Assembly: GCA_949752735.1 (NCBI GenBank)
Contig: OX457037.1
Location: forward strand, 32,420,966 to 32,484,965
Source of the DNA: Lumbricus terrestris
Lineage: Eukaryota > Annelida > Clitellata > Crassiclitellata > Lumbricidae
Reading direction: 5' to 3'
DNA: 64,000 nt
Shown: one piece after another, positions 38,926-55,227 of the stretch
How the letters are laid out: the number at the start of each line of letters is the position of its first letter
How positions within the stretch are numbered: the stretch's first letter is position 1
Notes under the pieces: model-generated
What the model was told of the DNA's origin: nothing
Databases searched by the model: none
The model's input: only the letters and a program-made list of their open reading frames with translations
Made by a program: the position numbers and the translations under genes

Positions 38926-39092
38926 GGGACCGTCCACAAACGACGTCACGCACCTTGGGGTCACACATTTGTAACAATGTGCAATGGTCCCTCCCTTACT
39001 AGATATCATATGACGTTTGTGTTGATATGTGACAAGTGGGGGGGGTGTAAGAAAATGTCCAAAATTGCATGACGTCATTTATGGACGGCCCC
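38926..39092. mobile_element. MITE directly downstream of the RIBC2 stop (167 bp)
   Basis: Ends GGGACCGTCCACAAACGACG and CGTCATTTATGGACGGCCCC are inverted with a few mismatches, and TAT lies on both sides. The right end is 11 bp from the RIBC2 stop codon, so the element should be transcribed as part of its 3' UTR. Confidence 0.85.
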
Positions 39093-39103
39093 TATGTCAA
39101 TTC

Positions 39104-44571
<5,468 letters not shown>

Positions 44572-44664
44572 GTCTGCTTGCTTTTTTAATGAAAAGTTTA
44601 ACGTAAAATATTTCCTTAGAACTTGCAAAACTGTTTCTGACAACTTTAATAATTATTAGTCCTG

Positions 44665-44760
44665 TGGATGTTTACGACTGCAACGTTAACATCATGCACT
44701 GTTGCCAGAAGGTTTCCATAGAGATGGCGCATGCGCACTGTAAACCACCGAGCAGCATAG
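44665..44760 (-). promoter_or_regulatory. RIBC2 promoter region: forkhead and NRF1-like sites
   Basis: About 100-165 bp upstream of the start codon there is a forkhead core GTAAACA (minus strand, 44669-44675) and a perfect palindrome GCGCATGCGC (44727-44736) matching the NRF1 core. Half-sites resembling the RFX X-box, GTTGCC and GTTTCC, lie at 44701 and 44712. FOXJ1 and RFX control motile-cilium genes, so this combination would suit RIBC2. These are short motifs and only suggestive. Confidence 0.45.
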
Positions 44761-44830
44761 AATTCTTAATCTTAGAGCAATTATTGGCCTATATAATTTT
44801 AAATCAATGAATTGCAGGGATCAGCCATAT

Positions 44831-44861
44831 CAAAGACCATAGTGAAACTCTATGGTCTTTG
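44831..44861. repeat. Small perfect hairpin
   Basis: CAAAGACCATAG and CTATGGTCTTTG are inverted, with a 7-nt spacer TGAAACT. Partly matching CCATAT/ATATGG flanks extend the stem imperfectly. Confidence 0.75.
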
Positions 44862-45011
44862 GCCATATAGTCCGTTTTGTTAGCGTAACATTGTGCATTT
44901 TTCACCTACAAGCAAACAAATTATATATTTGTGATCAGCTGAAAATGCTAATAATGGTAGGCTATAGTCACTCTTTCCTGGATGAAATTTTTATTTCGAT
45001 TTGAACTTTCA

Positions 45012-45345
45012 CGCATCCGTCCGCCCATTTTTCGGGCGCGTTTTAAAACGCATATACGGCCGCCTTCCTTAGGAAAACGGCCGTATATGGACAATTTTGT
45101 AAAAAAAACGACAGTTGCATATAACTATGCGCTATAGTATAGCGCATAGTTATATGCAACTGTCGCTTTTTTTTACAAAATTGTCCATATACGGCCGTTT
45201 TCCGCGCGTCTTTTTACAGTTTTCACGCATTCGTCCGTCCATTTTTCGGGCGCGTTTTAAAACGGATACCAGCCAGTCTTTTTATAGCGCATATTTATAT
45301 TTAACTGTCGGTTTTTACAAAATCGGCCGTTTTTCGCGCGTCTTT
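45012..45345. repeat. Near-perfect palindrome with flanking direct repeats
   Basis: The core at 45072-45203 has arms of 65 and 66 nt, a single-base centre at 45137 and one indel. Outside it a segment with CCATTTTTCGGGCGCGTTTT is directly repeated (about 45027 and 45240). A degraded third copy of the right arm (AACTGTCGGTTTTTACAAAA, then CGGCCGTTTT) lies at about 45303-45345. There is no coding capacity. Confidence 0.92.
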
Positions 45346-45356
45346 CTATAGCGCAG

Positions 45357-45475
45357 AAGGAAGGAAGGCGAGGGGAGGAAGGGGAGGGGAGAAATGGAAG
45401 GGGGAACGGGATGGAAGGGAAGGGGGAAGGGGAGGGGAAAAGGGAAGGGACGTAGGAAGGGAGGGTTGGACAGTC
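45357..45475. repeat. Purine-rich GGAAGG/GGGGAA tract
   Basis: Nearly all G and A on the plus strand for about 115 bp, with irregular GGAAGG and GGGGAGG units. It gives spurious Pro/Phe/Leu frames on the minus strand. Confidence 0.9.
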
Positions 45476-46162
45476 TTTTCAGCCACAGCAACGCGTGCCC
45501 GGGTACAGCTAGTGCACTATAAAGTAAGAGTAGCAGCAGACGTAAGAGAACTGATGACAGTGCGAAACTGGCGCAGCTGATAATAGCAGTATCGAGCAAG
45601 ACGGTGAAGTTGAGGAGCAAAAGTGAGTTCTTGGTCAAGTTGGACACCGAGGTCATGAACCGTGGTTGCAAATACAAAGCCAGGAAATTCAGATGCAATA
45701 ATATGTTATAATAATCATTGTAGGCCTATTAGATGAGACCACAAATGTAAAATAGCGGGAAAACCAGAATCTCAGCTTGGTTCGTCGATCGAAGGGTGGA
45801 TCGAGGTTGAGGGCCTGAGGCTGAGGCTGAGGCTCTCTTTTCCTCTGTCCTCTGTGACCCCGTGCGTGACCTCCATGATCTTCTTCCACCTGAACGTGTA
45901 TAACTGGCTAGGCTACTCCCTTAGACCCCGCTCACATGATCTAGGGATACCACGTTGTGATTCGTTGATTGTTATAATAAATATTATAGTTAGTTTAACT
46001 TGTTTGGCTCTAGTTATAATTTGGTAATTATATTATATATTTAACTTGTGATTTCTATTTGTACGTTTTTATTACCTATTATTACTTCGATGTATATAAT
46101 TATTATAATGATGTTCTATGTCCCATTGTGCGTCTGCAAGTGAAGTAATAAAGAAAATACCG

Positions 46163-46192
46163 TACTTACTTACTTACTTACTTGCTTGCTTG

Positions 46193-46225
<33 letters not shown>

Positions 46226-46226
46226 C
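46163..46226. repeat. (TTAC)n microsatellite
   Basis: About 15 ACTT units with a short GCTT block, next to the LINE relic on its right. Confidence 0.92.
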
Positions 46227-46227
46227 C

Positions 46228-46480
46228 AAGGTGTAACAACAGATGCAATCCGCTGTGGAGAAGGGAGCCAATGTAAAACATCACGCAGATGAGATATATA
46301 GACATGTCCAAATTTGAGGATATGGCCTACAAGTCGTGCCGCAAAGCGATTGAAGGACCCGTTCCGGACAGCCAATCTGGTCAGCTGCATATGGTAGTCC
46401 ATGATAGAGGGTGCTACGAAAGAGGTATAGGCCTAGAGGCAGCACCAAAGTCAGAGAGCGGGAGGCCACCTTAAGTTAGC
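46228..46480 (-). pseudogene. LINE reverse-transcriptase C-terminal relic
   Basis: The minus strand reads NRFAARLVGHILKFGHVYIS then HLRDVLHWLPSPQRI. This matches the conserved AARL...LHWLPxxxRI segment of CR1/L2-type LINEs. It is a short, truncated relic. Confidence 0.65.
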
Positions 46481-47583
46481 GCAACTGGTGGCAACAGTGT
46501 CGGCATGATAGCAGGTTCATAGGCGCCGAGTTGACCCGAAGAGTGTGAGTGCCCAAAGGGATGTGAAAGAAATCCGCGCGTGAGCGCGGAAATTTTTTTT
46601 TGAACCTTTTTTGATAGGAGGGTTCTTGAAATTATCTCTGTTCGTAGGCGGAGACTTGTTCATGGTTTTAAGGGACGAACTCGCGGTCGAAGGACGATCG
46701 CCGAGCAGGGAAGGACCGAAGGGGCCTGGGGAGGGGATGTGCTTCTAACCATTTTCGATTTCTTTTCTTGCCACACTGCCACTGCGATGGTAGCATTTTA
46801 GGCTGTCAGTTTTACAAAACTGTCGTGGTTTAAGACTTGAAAAGCATCCCTGCCGTTGTTTAAAAATAGTGACATTTTAAGCTGTTATCTCATCAAAAAT
46901 TTCCCATTATTTCATTGTTTAAAGATATGATTTAAGACATCAATAAATGTTCTTCCCAATTGCTTACAAAAATTTGATCACTCTTTGGGTCAACATGTAC
47001 TTCTCTTGGAATCCACACAGAAGAAAAGCACAATCTTCGTTAGCATGTGCATCTTGGAGCACTCTCCCCTAATTAGGTCAACAATCAACAGACTCAAATT
47101 TTGTACAATAAATAAAAAATCTGTCTACATTAACCACTATTTAGTGAGCCAATATTAACATTGTGAAAAATAGTTTTTCATATAGTTTTCACAGGTAACT
47201 TAGTCAATGCTAATTTGTTAATTAACGCAGACAAAACAATATCCAGCTTTTGTGATGCTGGGAGCTAGGTGATTCTCGCGCAGTGATATCATTATAAAGC
47301 CTAGCATGTACAATAAAAAAATGGTCATTCATATCGTCGCCTTCGTCCGTAATAAAAAAATGACTGAAGCGGATCGAATGACTAGCTACCGGACGGGGTA
47401 AAACCGGAGTAACAGTAAGGTAGACTATATTATAAACGAGATAAAAGAAAATATGTAAAAGACGCAATGATTTTTATAGATAAGCAATGCCAACAGAGAA
47501 ATAACATCATAAAAAGGCACATCTTGTTCGCTGATTTCTGGTGGTGCCCATGCATAGGCGGGCCTCGCATGGACAATTTCTGG

Positions 47584-47998
47584 TGGTGCTGAGCACTCAC
47601 GGGCCTCGCAGAGTCGGCGCCCATGAGCAGGTTTATGTATAAGCAGGGCTGTAATCAAGGGTATACGCGGGTATACGGCGTATAACCTGTACTTAATTAC
47701 CTCCGGGGGAAAACGGCATCGTATACTCACCGCAGAAAACCAGGGTATACGCGGGTATACAGCCTATACTCACCTCACAAAGAGCGTGTGGGTATACGCA
47801 CGGAAAAGGCAATTGAAGGATATTCAGGTGTGTTTTCATGTAATTCGGAGCGAAAGACTAAAAAAAAGGTTATCAGATTTCTCGGAGGGGGAAAACCGGT
47901 GGAAATTTTGGGCGGATGTCTAAAAAAAGGTATGGTGCTGAGCACTCACGGGCCTCGCAGAGTCGGCGCCCATGAGCAGAGTCGGCGCCCATGAGTAG
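47584..47998. repeat. Nested repeat: CAGGGCTGTAATCAAGGG unit between direct copies
   Basis: A 48-bp segment (GCTGAGCACTCACGGGCCTC then GCAGAGTCGGCGCCCATGAG) occurs at 47586-47632 and 47936-47981, and its last part again at about 47980-47996. Between the copies is a unit starting CAGGGCTGTAATCAAGGG with several GGGTATACGCGGG motifs, shared with 12186-12240, and a GACTAAAAAAAGGTTATCAG module. The termini are not resolved. Confidence 0.55.
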
Positions 47999-48320
47999 CC
48001 AAATCAGATTTTTCGGAATCTAAGTGTACTGGAAGCTGAGCTACTGAAATATCCTATTTTTAGAGCGACCATTTTGGAAAATGGTCCTTATTGAAGCCCT
48101 GGGGAACATTTGTAATGGCTCTGTTGGAATGCATGCCCTTAACTATGTATGTTTGGACACCAAAATGACGATGGTTCTAAGTGCACTGGAAGCCGAGATA
48201 ATTTAAAATCTGTAAACCGGTCGGCCATTTTGAAAACTGGCTGCCATTGGGGCCAGAGGTCAAATCTGCGATGGCTCTATAGCCAAATCTTTTTCTGATG
48301 ACATTTTCGTAGTATGTACA

Positions 48321-48488
48321 AAATTTTATGCTTATATCCTAAAGTGATTTTTTCACCATACCGTTCTTCTATATGTTTTCATGTCCATATTTGCCAGTAA
48401 TTAAGTTGTTGACGCGTCTCAAATCAGATAGGGCCTATATTGCGTCTTAAATGTGTGTTTACGAAGGCCTAGGCCTATACGTAAGTCC

Positions 48489-48500
<12 letters not shown>
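48321..48500. repeat. Long direct repeat, copy 1
   Basis: About 170-180 bp including AGTAATTAAGTTGTTG, GACGCGTCT, ATATTGCGTCTTAA and GAAGGCCTAGGCCTATA. Copy 2 is at 51413-51600 in the same orientation, about 3.1 kb away. Both copies run into TA-rich microsatellites. This could be the two terminal repeats of a retroelement or a segmental duplication. Confidence 0.7.

Positions 48501-48544
<44 letters not shown>
48501..48544. repeat. (AT)n microsatellite
   Basis: A nearly pure AT run that directly follows direct-repeat copy 1. Confidence 0.95.
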
Positions 48545-48877
48545 TTGATGGGGTACCCGGCGTTGCCCGGGAAATTTAGGATTCGACCCGCTCCCGGCCA
48601 CGACCCCACCACACCAAACCCACCCCACTACACCCCACCACACTCCGACCTCCACCGATACGCCACCCGTGAAATTAGAGTTTTCGGGAAAATTTCCTCC
48701 CCCAACCCCCATCCCAACCTTCCTCACCCCGCCCCCGCCCCCACGCCCTCCACCTCCACCCCACCCCACAACACTCCCACCACACTCCGACCTCCGCCGG
48801 TACGCCACCCGTGAAACTTGGGTTTTCGGCAAAATTTCCTCCATACCCCACGCCCACCCCCACCCCCTACACCTACC
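48545..48877. repeat. C-rich repeat with CCGGCGTTGCCCGGG motif
   Basis: Starts GGGGTACCCGGCGTTGCCCG and continues as C-rich DNA in which CACACTCCGACCTCC-type text followed by TACGCCACCCGTGAAA and AAAATTTCCTCC occurs twice (about 48638 and 48778). It resumes at 50749 after the hAT insertion. The Pro-rich frames here are compositional. Confidence 0.6.
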
Positions 48878-49426
48878 CAGGGCCGGATTTAGGGTGGTGG
48901 GGCCCATGGGCGCCCGTTATGGTGGGCCCTTTTCTGCAACGGATATGTTGCTTTTGATGCACAGTATCGGACAGGAACAAACCCACACGTAGGCTATACG
49001 ACCATAACATGTTACAGATAAACAATGCTAAAAGCAATGTTTAAATTGTTGACTTATGGTCAATAATTTTTAAATACTTGAATGAAGACAAATTGAAAAG
49101 ATCATTTGCTGATAGATAAAGTGTCTAAATCATTTCTCAAATGCAAAGATAAAGGATAAAAGTTAAGCAGCTTCTTGTCCAGTTTTTAATAAGGCAATGA
49201 GACAAAGAAATAAAGTAAAAATAGTGACATGTGAGACCTCCAAAAATAAAGCAGATAGCCTGACTGTATGCAGTTAAATAGCTCGGTTAGGCCTACAGTT
49301 GAGTCTAAATTTGAGTAGGGTCATTAGGGAATTTGCATCCTTTTCTATTGGCAAAGTCATCAATTAGCTGATTAAAATAGAGTTTGCACAGAATATGACT
49401 CTATACTCAACACTGCAAGGTATACG

Positions 49427-49585
49427 CATGGGCGGAGTTTGGTTTCCGTTCTTGGAGGGGCCAAGGCTTTCTTGGGGGGGGGTAAGCCCGGGAAAAGATA
49501 CCATTTACACGGTAAAAAAATAATCTGGGTCTTCTTGGCTTAGCCCGGGTAGCCCCCCCCAAGCCCCTGATAAACTCCGCCTATG
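49427..49585. mobile_element. Nested MITE, GGCGGAGTTTGG family
   Basis: Starts CATGGGCGGAGTTTGG and ends AAACTCCGCCTATG. Flanks GGTATACG and GTTATGCG match at 6 of 8 positions. It is a relative of 37202-37376 and is inserted in the larger hAT element, so it arrived later. Confidence 0.82.
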
Positions 49586-49709
49586 GTTATGCGTCTCACA
49601 TGTGTCTCAAATAATCTTCATCTTGTAAAACGAGCATTCAGTACTACAGTTTGTGACCATGAGCTCCAAGTACATTCTTAGCATAATTTGCACATTTGAA
49701 AATGAATTT

Positions 49710-49910
49710 TCAATTAGGCCTAACATCTTTTTCGAGTAGCCTACTTGGCACATGAACTGCTACTAACTTATGCCAAGGCCTAGCTGTTCTTCCAATTTCG
49801 TATTTAAGCATTTTGACAAGATAAGAGAACTGCTCGTTGCTCGTTGGCAAGGCTTTCATCGAGGTCGTCACCGCAACTGCTACAAGCTTTTTCGCAGAGT
49901 TGAGGAGTTC
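49710..49910 (-). pseudogene. hAT transposase C-terminal (dimerisation) relic
   Basis: The minus strand reads SAKKLVAVAVTTSMKALPTS, NEQFSYLVKMLKYEIGR and then KLVAVHVPSRLLEKDV, before TGA at 49712-49710. The pattern FSxLxxxxxY...LxxxHV fits the hAT C-terminal dimerisation region. The usual SAERSFS is altered to TSNEQFS. No frame is intact upstream. Confidence 0.5.
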
Positions 49911-50748
49911 TCCATCACTAATGTTTCACTATAGGCTTACATAATTCAAGATTAGATAGAAAACAAACCAAACCTTGAGCAGAGCAACAGCTTCTAGTAC
50001 GCTATGCCTATTATATAGTGCCCTCATGCCGATTTACAATTCGGTTCCTGACTGTCGGTTGAAATCATTTAGACTCTTCAAATTATATTAAATAATAGTC
50101 TAATGATTTGCAAACTCCATCTGTGACCTTATAAACCATGCATACTATGAAGGTAGAGTCTATATAAGACTGGGGTCTAAAAGATACTGACAGACAGCAC
50201 AGCAATGACAGTAAACATGTCGCCGTCCACTGCTACAGATGTGGGCATTGAGTCAATCAAGGTCAAAATACCATCGGTGGCACTGGAGTGCTACAGCGTT
50301 AGACAGAACACCTCACTGTCTGCAGCAACCTGATACACGTGGGAGGGGTTGGAGCTCATGACACTGACTGTCTCGATCTGTTCGTTGTCTGCTGCGTATA
50401 CCGACTAGTCCAGGGAGCACCTCTGACATGCACTGATAGTATATGTCTACACCACCGGCTGTCATAGCTTGAGTTAAAAGAAATATAATCTGTCAACAGC
50501 AGGTGTTTAGGATGCCATGCTTAAAGCCCTACTGCGAGGGTGACTGGTGAGCAATATCAACGAGTACAGATAGTGGTCAAATCAAAACCACTCACTGATT
50601 AGGTCTAAGATCCTGTGGCAATTAATACACTTATGGTTCATTCCCTAATAAAAAAAATAAAACTTCAACTGGTGGGGGCCCCTAAGTAGTGGGGGCCCAT
50701 GGGCTGGAGCCCGTGTAGCCCATGCCTAAATCCGGCCCTGCACCTACC

Positions 50749-51412
50749 CTTGCCGCACCCTGCCCTGCGGGCCGGGGTGTCACGTGTGTGTTGGGCGAAG
50801 GCGAGGTGGCCCGGGTAACTGTAACGTTTCAGATGAATAAGACTTAGTTAAAATATGCATGGCAACGTGCGGTCACGATGGTACTCTGTTTCTTTATAAA
50901 TAATCTGATTATACCAAGCATTTATTTTTTTGACGAAAAATATATTTGAGGCTCCTCTTTGTATGTACTCCTTGGCTGAAGGCATATGTATCTTTTCCCA
51001 GGGCTGTACAACAGCGTATGATTTTCATGCTAAACTTGGCGAAAAAATGACGTCAAAAAATGACGTCAACGGCAACAGGCCGTTACTGATAAACGATTGA
51101 AATACGGAGACGCATGCATTTGCAGGCTTGCAGCGATATACATGTAGGTTATAGCCGCTAGCGCATACATTAACACAGCGAAATTTAAAATGTCTATTTT
51201 TCGAGATTTAGAGTGAATAAAAAGCTGAAAATAGCTTACTTGGATGGCTTGGGTGAACGTTTATCTATATGCAATGTTTCAGGTCAGTAGCTGCAAAACT
51301 GTGAGCGTGCATTAGGGCCAAATATATCCACTTCCTTTCTGATAGATATAGATATATATATATATACATGTGTAATATTGTATATATACCAAATATATGT
51401 ACCAAATTTTAT
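50749..51412. other. Continuation of C-rich repeat, then AT-rich DNA
   Basis: The C-rich repeat interrupted by the hAT insertion continues to about 50815. From about 50830 on it is AT-rich, with a doubled ATGACGTCA motif at about 51046-51070. No gene is seen. Confidence 0.5.
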
Positions 51413-51600
51413 GCTTGTGTCCTAAAGTGAATAATTTTTCACCAGGCAGCTCTTCTATAATTATGTTTTCATCATTCTTGTCCATTTTTGCCAGTAATTA
51501 AGTTGTTGTTGACGCGTCTAAAATCAGATATATTGCGTCTTAACTGTGTGTTTGCGAAGGCCTAGGCCTATATGTATAGGTCCTGTTATATATATATACA
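51413..51600. repeat. Long direct repeat, copy 2
   Basis: Partner of 48321-48500 in the same order and orientation with moderate divergence, including a GTTGTT insertion and changes near CACCAG. It is followed by TATATA microsatellite DNA to 51660. Confidence 0.7.
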
Positions 51601-52288
51601 TGTATGATATTGTATATATATATGATATTGTATATATGTATACATGTATATATATATACTAGAGGCGTACATGCACGTAGGCCAATAAATAAACAAGCAG
51701 CTGCTCTGTTTCCTTAACATATCCGCCGCATTCGAAACCACTGATCAAGCACCAGCAGAGGCCATCACGCCCCCTTTACGACCAAGTTTTGCTCCTCATA
51801 GCCTATTCTCTCCTGAAACCAGACTTGTATTTGTGACAAAATGAGCGTCAGCTTCAAGTTTGCCTCATGATCTCTTCAGGTACGGTAACTATATATATTG
51901 TTTATGCAACTATGCAAATTGAAGATTTAGGCTTATGTCATTTTTAGTGATGCCGTTAAAGAGGCAGATGACTGCATGCGTACAACATTGTAAGAAATCG
52001 GTCACTATAATTGTATGCAGGTTGAAGCAGGCTTATACCGTGAAGTTAAGCGGTCGTTTCGGTTTAGGCCTATGATTTTCTTAACCTCCAGTAGGTCTAG
52101 ACTCTACGTGTTTATAAAAGCGTGGTTATACCACAGAATAGATACGCTTGAATGGCTTGATCTATTCTGTGGTTATGGATGGATCCGATTTGACCAAGGT
52201 CTATGACAACAGAGGCCGTTACCCTGGACAGAAATTCGCTCGGCATATTACAGCACTTAAGAGCTTTCTTCTTTCGAAGGTTATACCC

Positions 52289-52784
52289 ATAGAGATGTAT
52301 TATATAATAAATTTATCACTAGAGAGAGTATCGCGCTGAACATCTACGTCGCTGTCTCTTTCATACCGACCAATCACATCACACCTGCCTCATTCATACC
52401 GACCCAATCACAGGCGAGTTTTCATACCAACCAATCACAGTCTTACAGCATCGATCTGAAAAATACATTAAATAATATCAGGATTTTTATAAAAGACGAA
52501 CTTGTCGATGTGTACTTGTCAATATTTCAAGAAACTGCAAAATTAACGAGCAGGCATCGACATGTTCGTCTTATTATAAAAATGCTGATGTCGTTTTATT
52601 TAGGCCTATTTTTCAAATCGATGCTGTAAGACTGTGTGTGAGATTGGCCCGTATGAGAAATCGCCTATGATTGGTCGGTACGATACGAGCGATGTGGGCT
52701 AAATGTGTGACTTCATATCTGATTGCAGGGCAGACACGTCATGCTCTCTCTAGCGTTTATGTTATACATGTAATACATCTCAAT
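52289..52784. mobile_element. Foldback element with 9-10-bp target duplication
   Basis: Outer ends ATAGAGATGTATTA and TAATACATCTCAAT are inverted. Further inverted blocks inside (CTAGAGAGAG; AGTCTTACAGCATCGAT; AAAGACGAACTTGTCGATG-type) make most of the 496 bp self-complementary. It is flanked by GGTTATACCC at 52279-52288 and 52785-52794. There is no coding capacity. Confidence 0.8.
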
Positions 52785-52794
52785 GGTTATACCC

Positions 52795-54527
52795 GACCAT
52801 GGATATCTAGAAAGAATGACTAATTTCGTGGAAAGAGAAAGTGCATCGATCAGTAAGGCTGACAAAGATCAAATTTCATATGCAGCATTTTCGTTTCGTA
52901 TGAGCGTTTCGTGTGTTCGCCTATAACGCTTTTGGTCGTCAAAGTCAGCACCTGCGGCAAACTACTATCTTCAGGTATACCTTAGATACGGTATAGGCTT
53001 AATCTTAGTTAAATAGGCCTAAGTAGGTAGTTTTTCGCTCGAAAGAATCGAAAATGGTTAACTTATTGACCAGTCTTTAAAGTGACGCAGCGTTGTAAAG
53101 TAAATTAGGCCTAGGTGAAAGAAATATGAGGCCTATTGTATGAGTTTCTAAAATATAGGCCAACCCGGTGTCACGAAATAGAGTATACCCCTATTAATCG
53201 TATCCCCTTTGCAAAATAGAGTATCCGGCCGGATGAGTCTGAACGGGAGAAACTATCCTCCGTCGTGCAAAAGTATCCCCCGCGAGTCGTACGAAATTAT
53301 CCCCTTCAGAAAGTATCCCCCTGCAACTTGAATACATTATGGTGTAGTTTTATTCTATTTCTAACTCTGTCAGTCGTTGTAAGAAGTCAGTTTCTGCCTG
53401 TCTGTTTGTCTGCCTGTCTGTCTCTGTCTATCTGTTCTCCCTCTTCTATTTGTGATAAGTGTGTAGGCCTAATGTCAAGCTTCGATTGCAATTATACCTC
53501 TGCGCCGCCGCCTCCTCTTCAAAATTGTCAATCTATGCATGTTTTCAAACTTTCGTCATAGTTCAAATCCTTACAAGCATATGGCCCCAATTCATTTTCG
53601 TTGCTCTTCTTTTACATTCACAAGTCTTTATTGTAGTCCTAAATAAAACCAACAAGCACTAACTTTATATCGGAATGTCTCAATAACACTAACAAGGTTT
53701 AAAGCTATACATTAATGACAGTGACCAGTCTAAATTCTAAAAGTGATTATGTCATTGGGCCTAAAGCTGAAATGTCCAGTTTTCGTTGCTGTGTCAACTA
53801 GTTATTACCGTAGCCTACGTGTAAAATGGGCCTGTGGCTTGGCAAACAAATGCGGAAATGGGCTATATATATATATATATAATTGCCCGGGGAGATAATG
53901 TTCAGGGTGATTATGTTTCAGAACTATAGAGTGCTAATTGTGTGATTTCGTCACTCGATATGGGTCTATTGTTTCATCATATTTTGGTTGTTTCATCATA
54001 TTTTGGTCGTCGCCTAAGCTTATAAGACTTAGGTCTTCTAGCGCCGCTACTGGTTATTAGCCTATTATACTTTAAGAAATTTTCTAGAATTGGCATCAAA
54101 ATGTCCTGATCCAGTAGGCCTACTGCATATCTGAAAATCCGTTGCATTTTCAACGTTCAAAATTGGGCTCTTAGGGCTCTTAACCTCTTACAATGCAGAA
54201 AGTGGAATGCGGTATTTATATTTTATGCCATAAAATTATAATGTGTATTTATATTAAGTATGACACAGGGCTACAGCGTACACGTATTCCGTACTTACTG
54301 CTGCTGAAGTGTTTCTAACAGTGCTTTCCAACATGGAATGTGCAACAGTATCAATAAATGTCACTAACCTATAGCTACAACTTACATTTTTGCCACTTTC
54401 GGGGGCCCCCTTTCTTGCCGGGGCCCCCTCCGGTCGGAGGGTACGGAGGGCGGTCGCTACGCTTCTGTTGTCCAGCCAGTCTCCACCACGGCGTGACCAC
54501 GCCGAGGCAGCAAAAGCAGGATATAGT
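52795..54527. other. Intergenic, no gene seen
   Basis: AT-rich DNA rich in TAGGCCTA. A segment at 53165-53330 has repeated GTATCCCC and AATAGAGTAT motifs. A short CTGTCTGT microsatellite lies at 53395-53430 and a (TA)n tract at 53860-53881. A G/C-rich inverted motif (GGGGGCCCCC ... GGGGCCCCC) at 54401-54430 is unassigned. Confidence 0.5.
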
Positions 54528-54815
54528 CAGTGGCGGCGCCAGGATTTCAGTTTCGGGGGGCCTGAAGCCTCGCGGGAAAAATTTTCGATTTTCGCCGCAA
54601 AAATTTCTGACGACCTTTTTTTTAGTCATCGACCGAAATCTCATGAAAATTTGCCATTTTCGCAGCCAAAATTTTTGACGACCATTTTTTTAGTCGTCAG
54701 CCGAAAATCGTGGATATTTCAATGTAAAAAATTCGGACGGCCCTTTTTTAGGGGGGCTGAGCCTCTTGTAGAGGGGCTTAACCCCGCCCCAGCCCCCCCC
54801 CTAGCGCCGCTACTG
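54528..54815. mobile_element. MITE, CAGTGGCGGCGC family, with 8-bp TSD
   Basis: Ends CAGTGGCGGCGCCAGG and CCTAGCGCCGCTACTG are inverted with two mismatches. They are flanked by a perfect GATATAGT duplication (54520-54527 and 54816-54823). The interior has three consecutive TGACGACC-TTTTTTT-AGTCATC modules. Confidence 0.93.
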
Positions 54816-54951
54816 GATATAGTCACTCTGTATGTAACGGCATAATATTATAGCCTACAGTTGTATACAGTCGAACGCTTTCTAACCTGCATGATGCTGG
54901 CGTTATTGAGAAAAAATAGGTAAACAATAGTCGAATATAGTGCACAGAGAG

Positions 54952-55219
54952 CAAGGCCGTAGCCAGGATTTTATTTCGGGGGTGTTTCCTCGACCTTAAA
55001 CAAGCCGACAAGAAACCGAATCAACGGACTAAGAGGTTTGGGGGATGATTTAATACGCCTATATTGTAAAATGTCACATAGAAATGAGAGCTTCGAAATG
55101 AAATCCCCTTAGTCTTTACATCATGATTGTGTTAGCAAATGCATTATTTCACGGAGCATTATTTCATTGGGGGGGGGGGTGTTCAAACACCAAAAATTCT
55201 CCTCATAGCTACGACCTTG
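54952..55219. mobile_element. MITE, CAAGGCCGTAGC family, with 8-bp TSD
   Basis: Ends CAAGGCCGTAGCCAGG and CATAGCTACGACCTTG are inverted and flanked by a perfect ACAGAGAG duplication (54944-54951 and 55220-55227). The interior includes GGGGGTGTTCAAACACC. Related to 55771-56026 and to the fragment at 12429. Confidence 0.92.
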
Positions 55220-55227
55220 ACAGAGAG

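Larger units (their letters stand above)
48878..50740. mobile_element. hAT element with 8-bp TSD and transposase relic (1.86 kb)
   Basis: Ends CAGGGCCGGATTTAGG and CCTAAATCCGGCCCTG are a perfect 16-bp inverted repeat. They are flanked by a perfect CACCTACC duplication (48870-48877 and 50741-50748). GGGGCCCATGGGC-type motifs sit just inside both ends. A decayed hAT dimerisation segment is on the minus strand at 49710-49910, and a smaller MITE is nested at 49427-49585. Confidence 0.93.

Noticed and set aside
45315..45698. Minus-strand Pro/Leu-rich ORF
   Set aside because: It is a reading of the GGAAGG purine tract; no independent coding support.
48491..48992. Pro-rich and Gly-rich ORFs on both strands
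   Set aside because: They follow the C-rich repeat and the AT microsatellite and are interrupted by the hAT insertion.
53220..53300. Hammerhead-ribozyme-like motif (GGATGAG ... GAAAC)
   Set aside because: The conserved CTGATGA core is not matched and no pairing stem I closes the structure.
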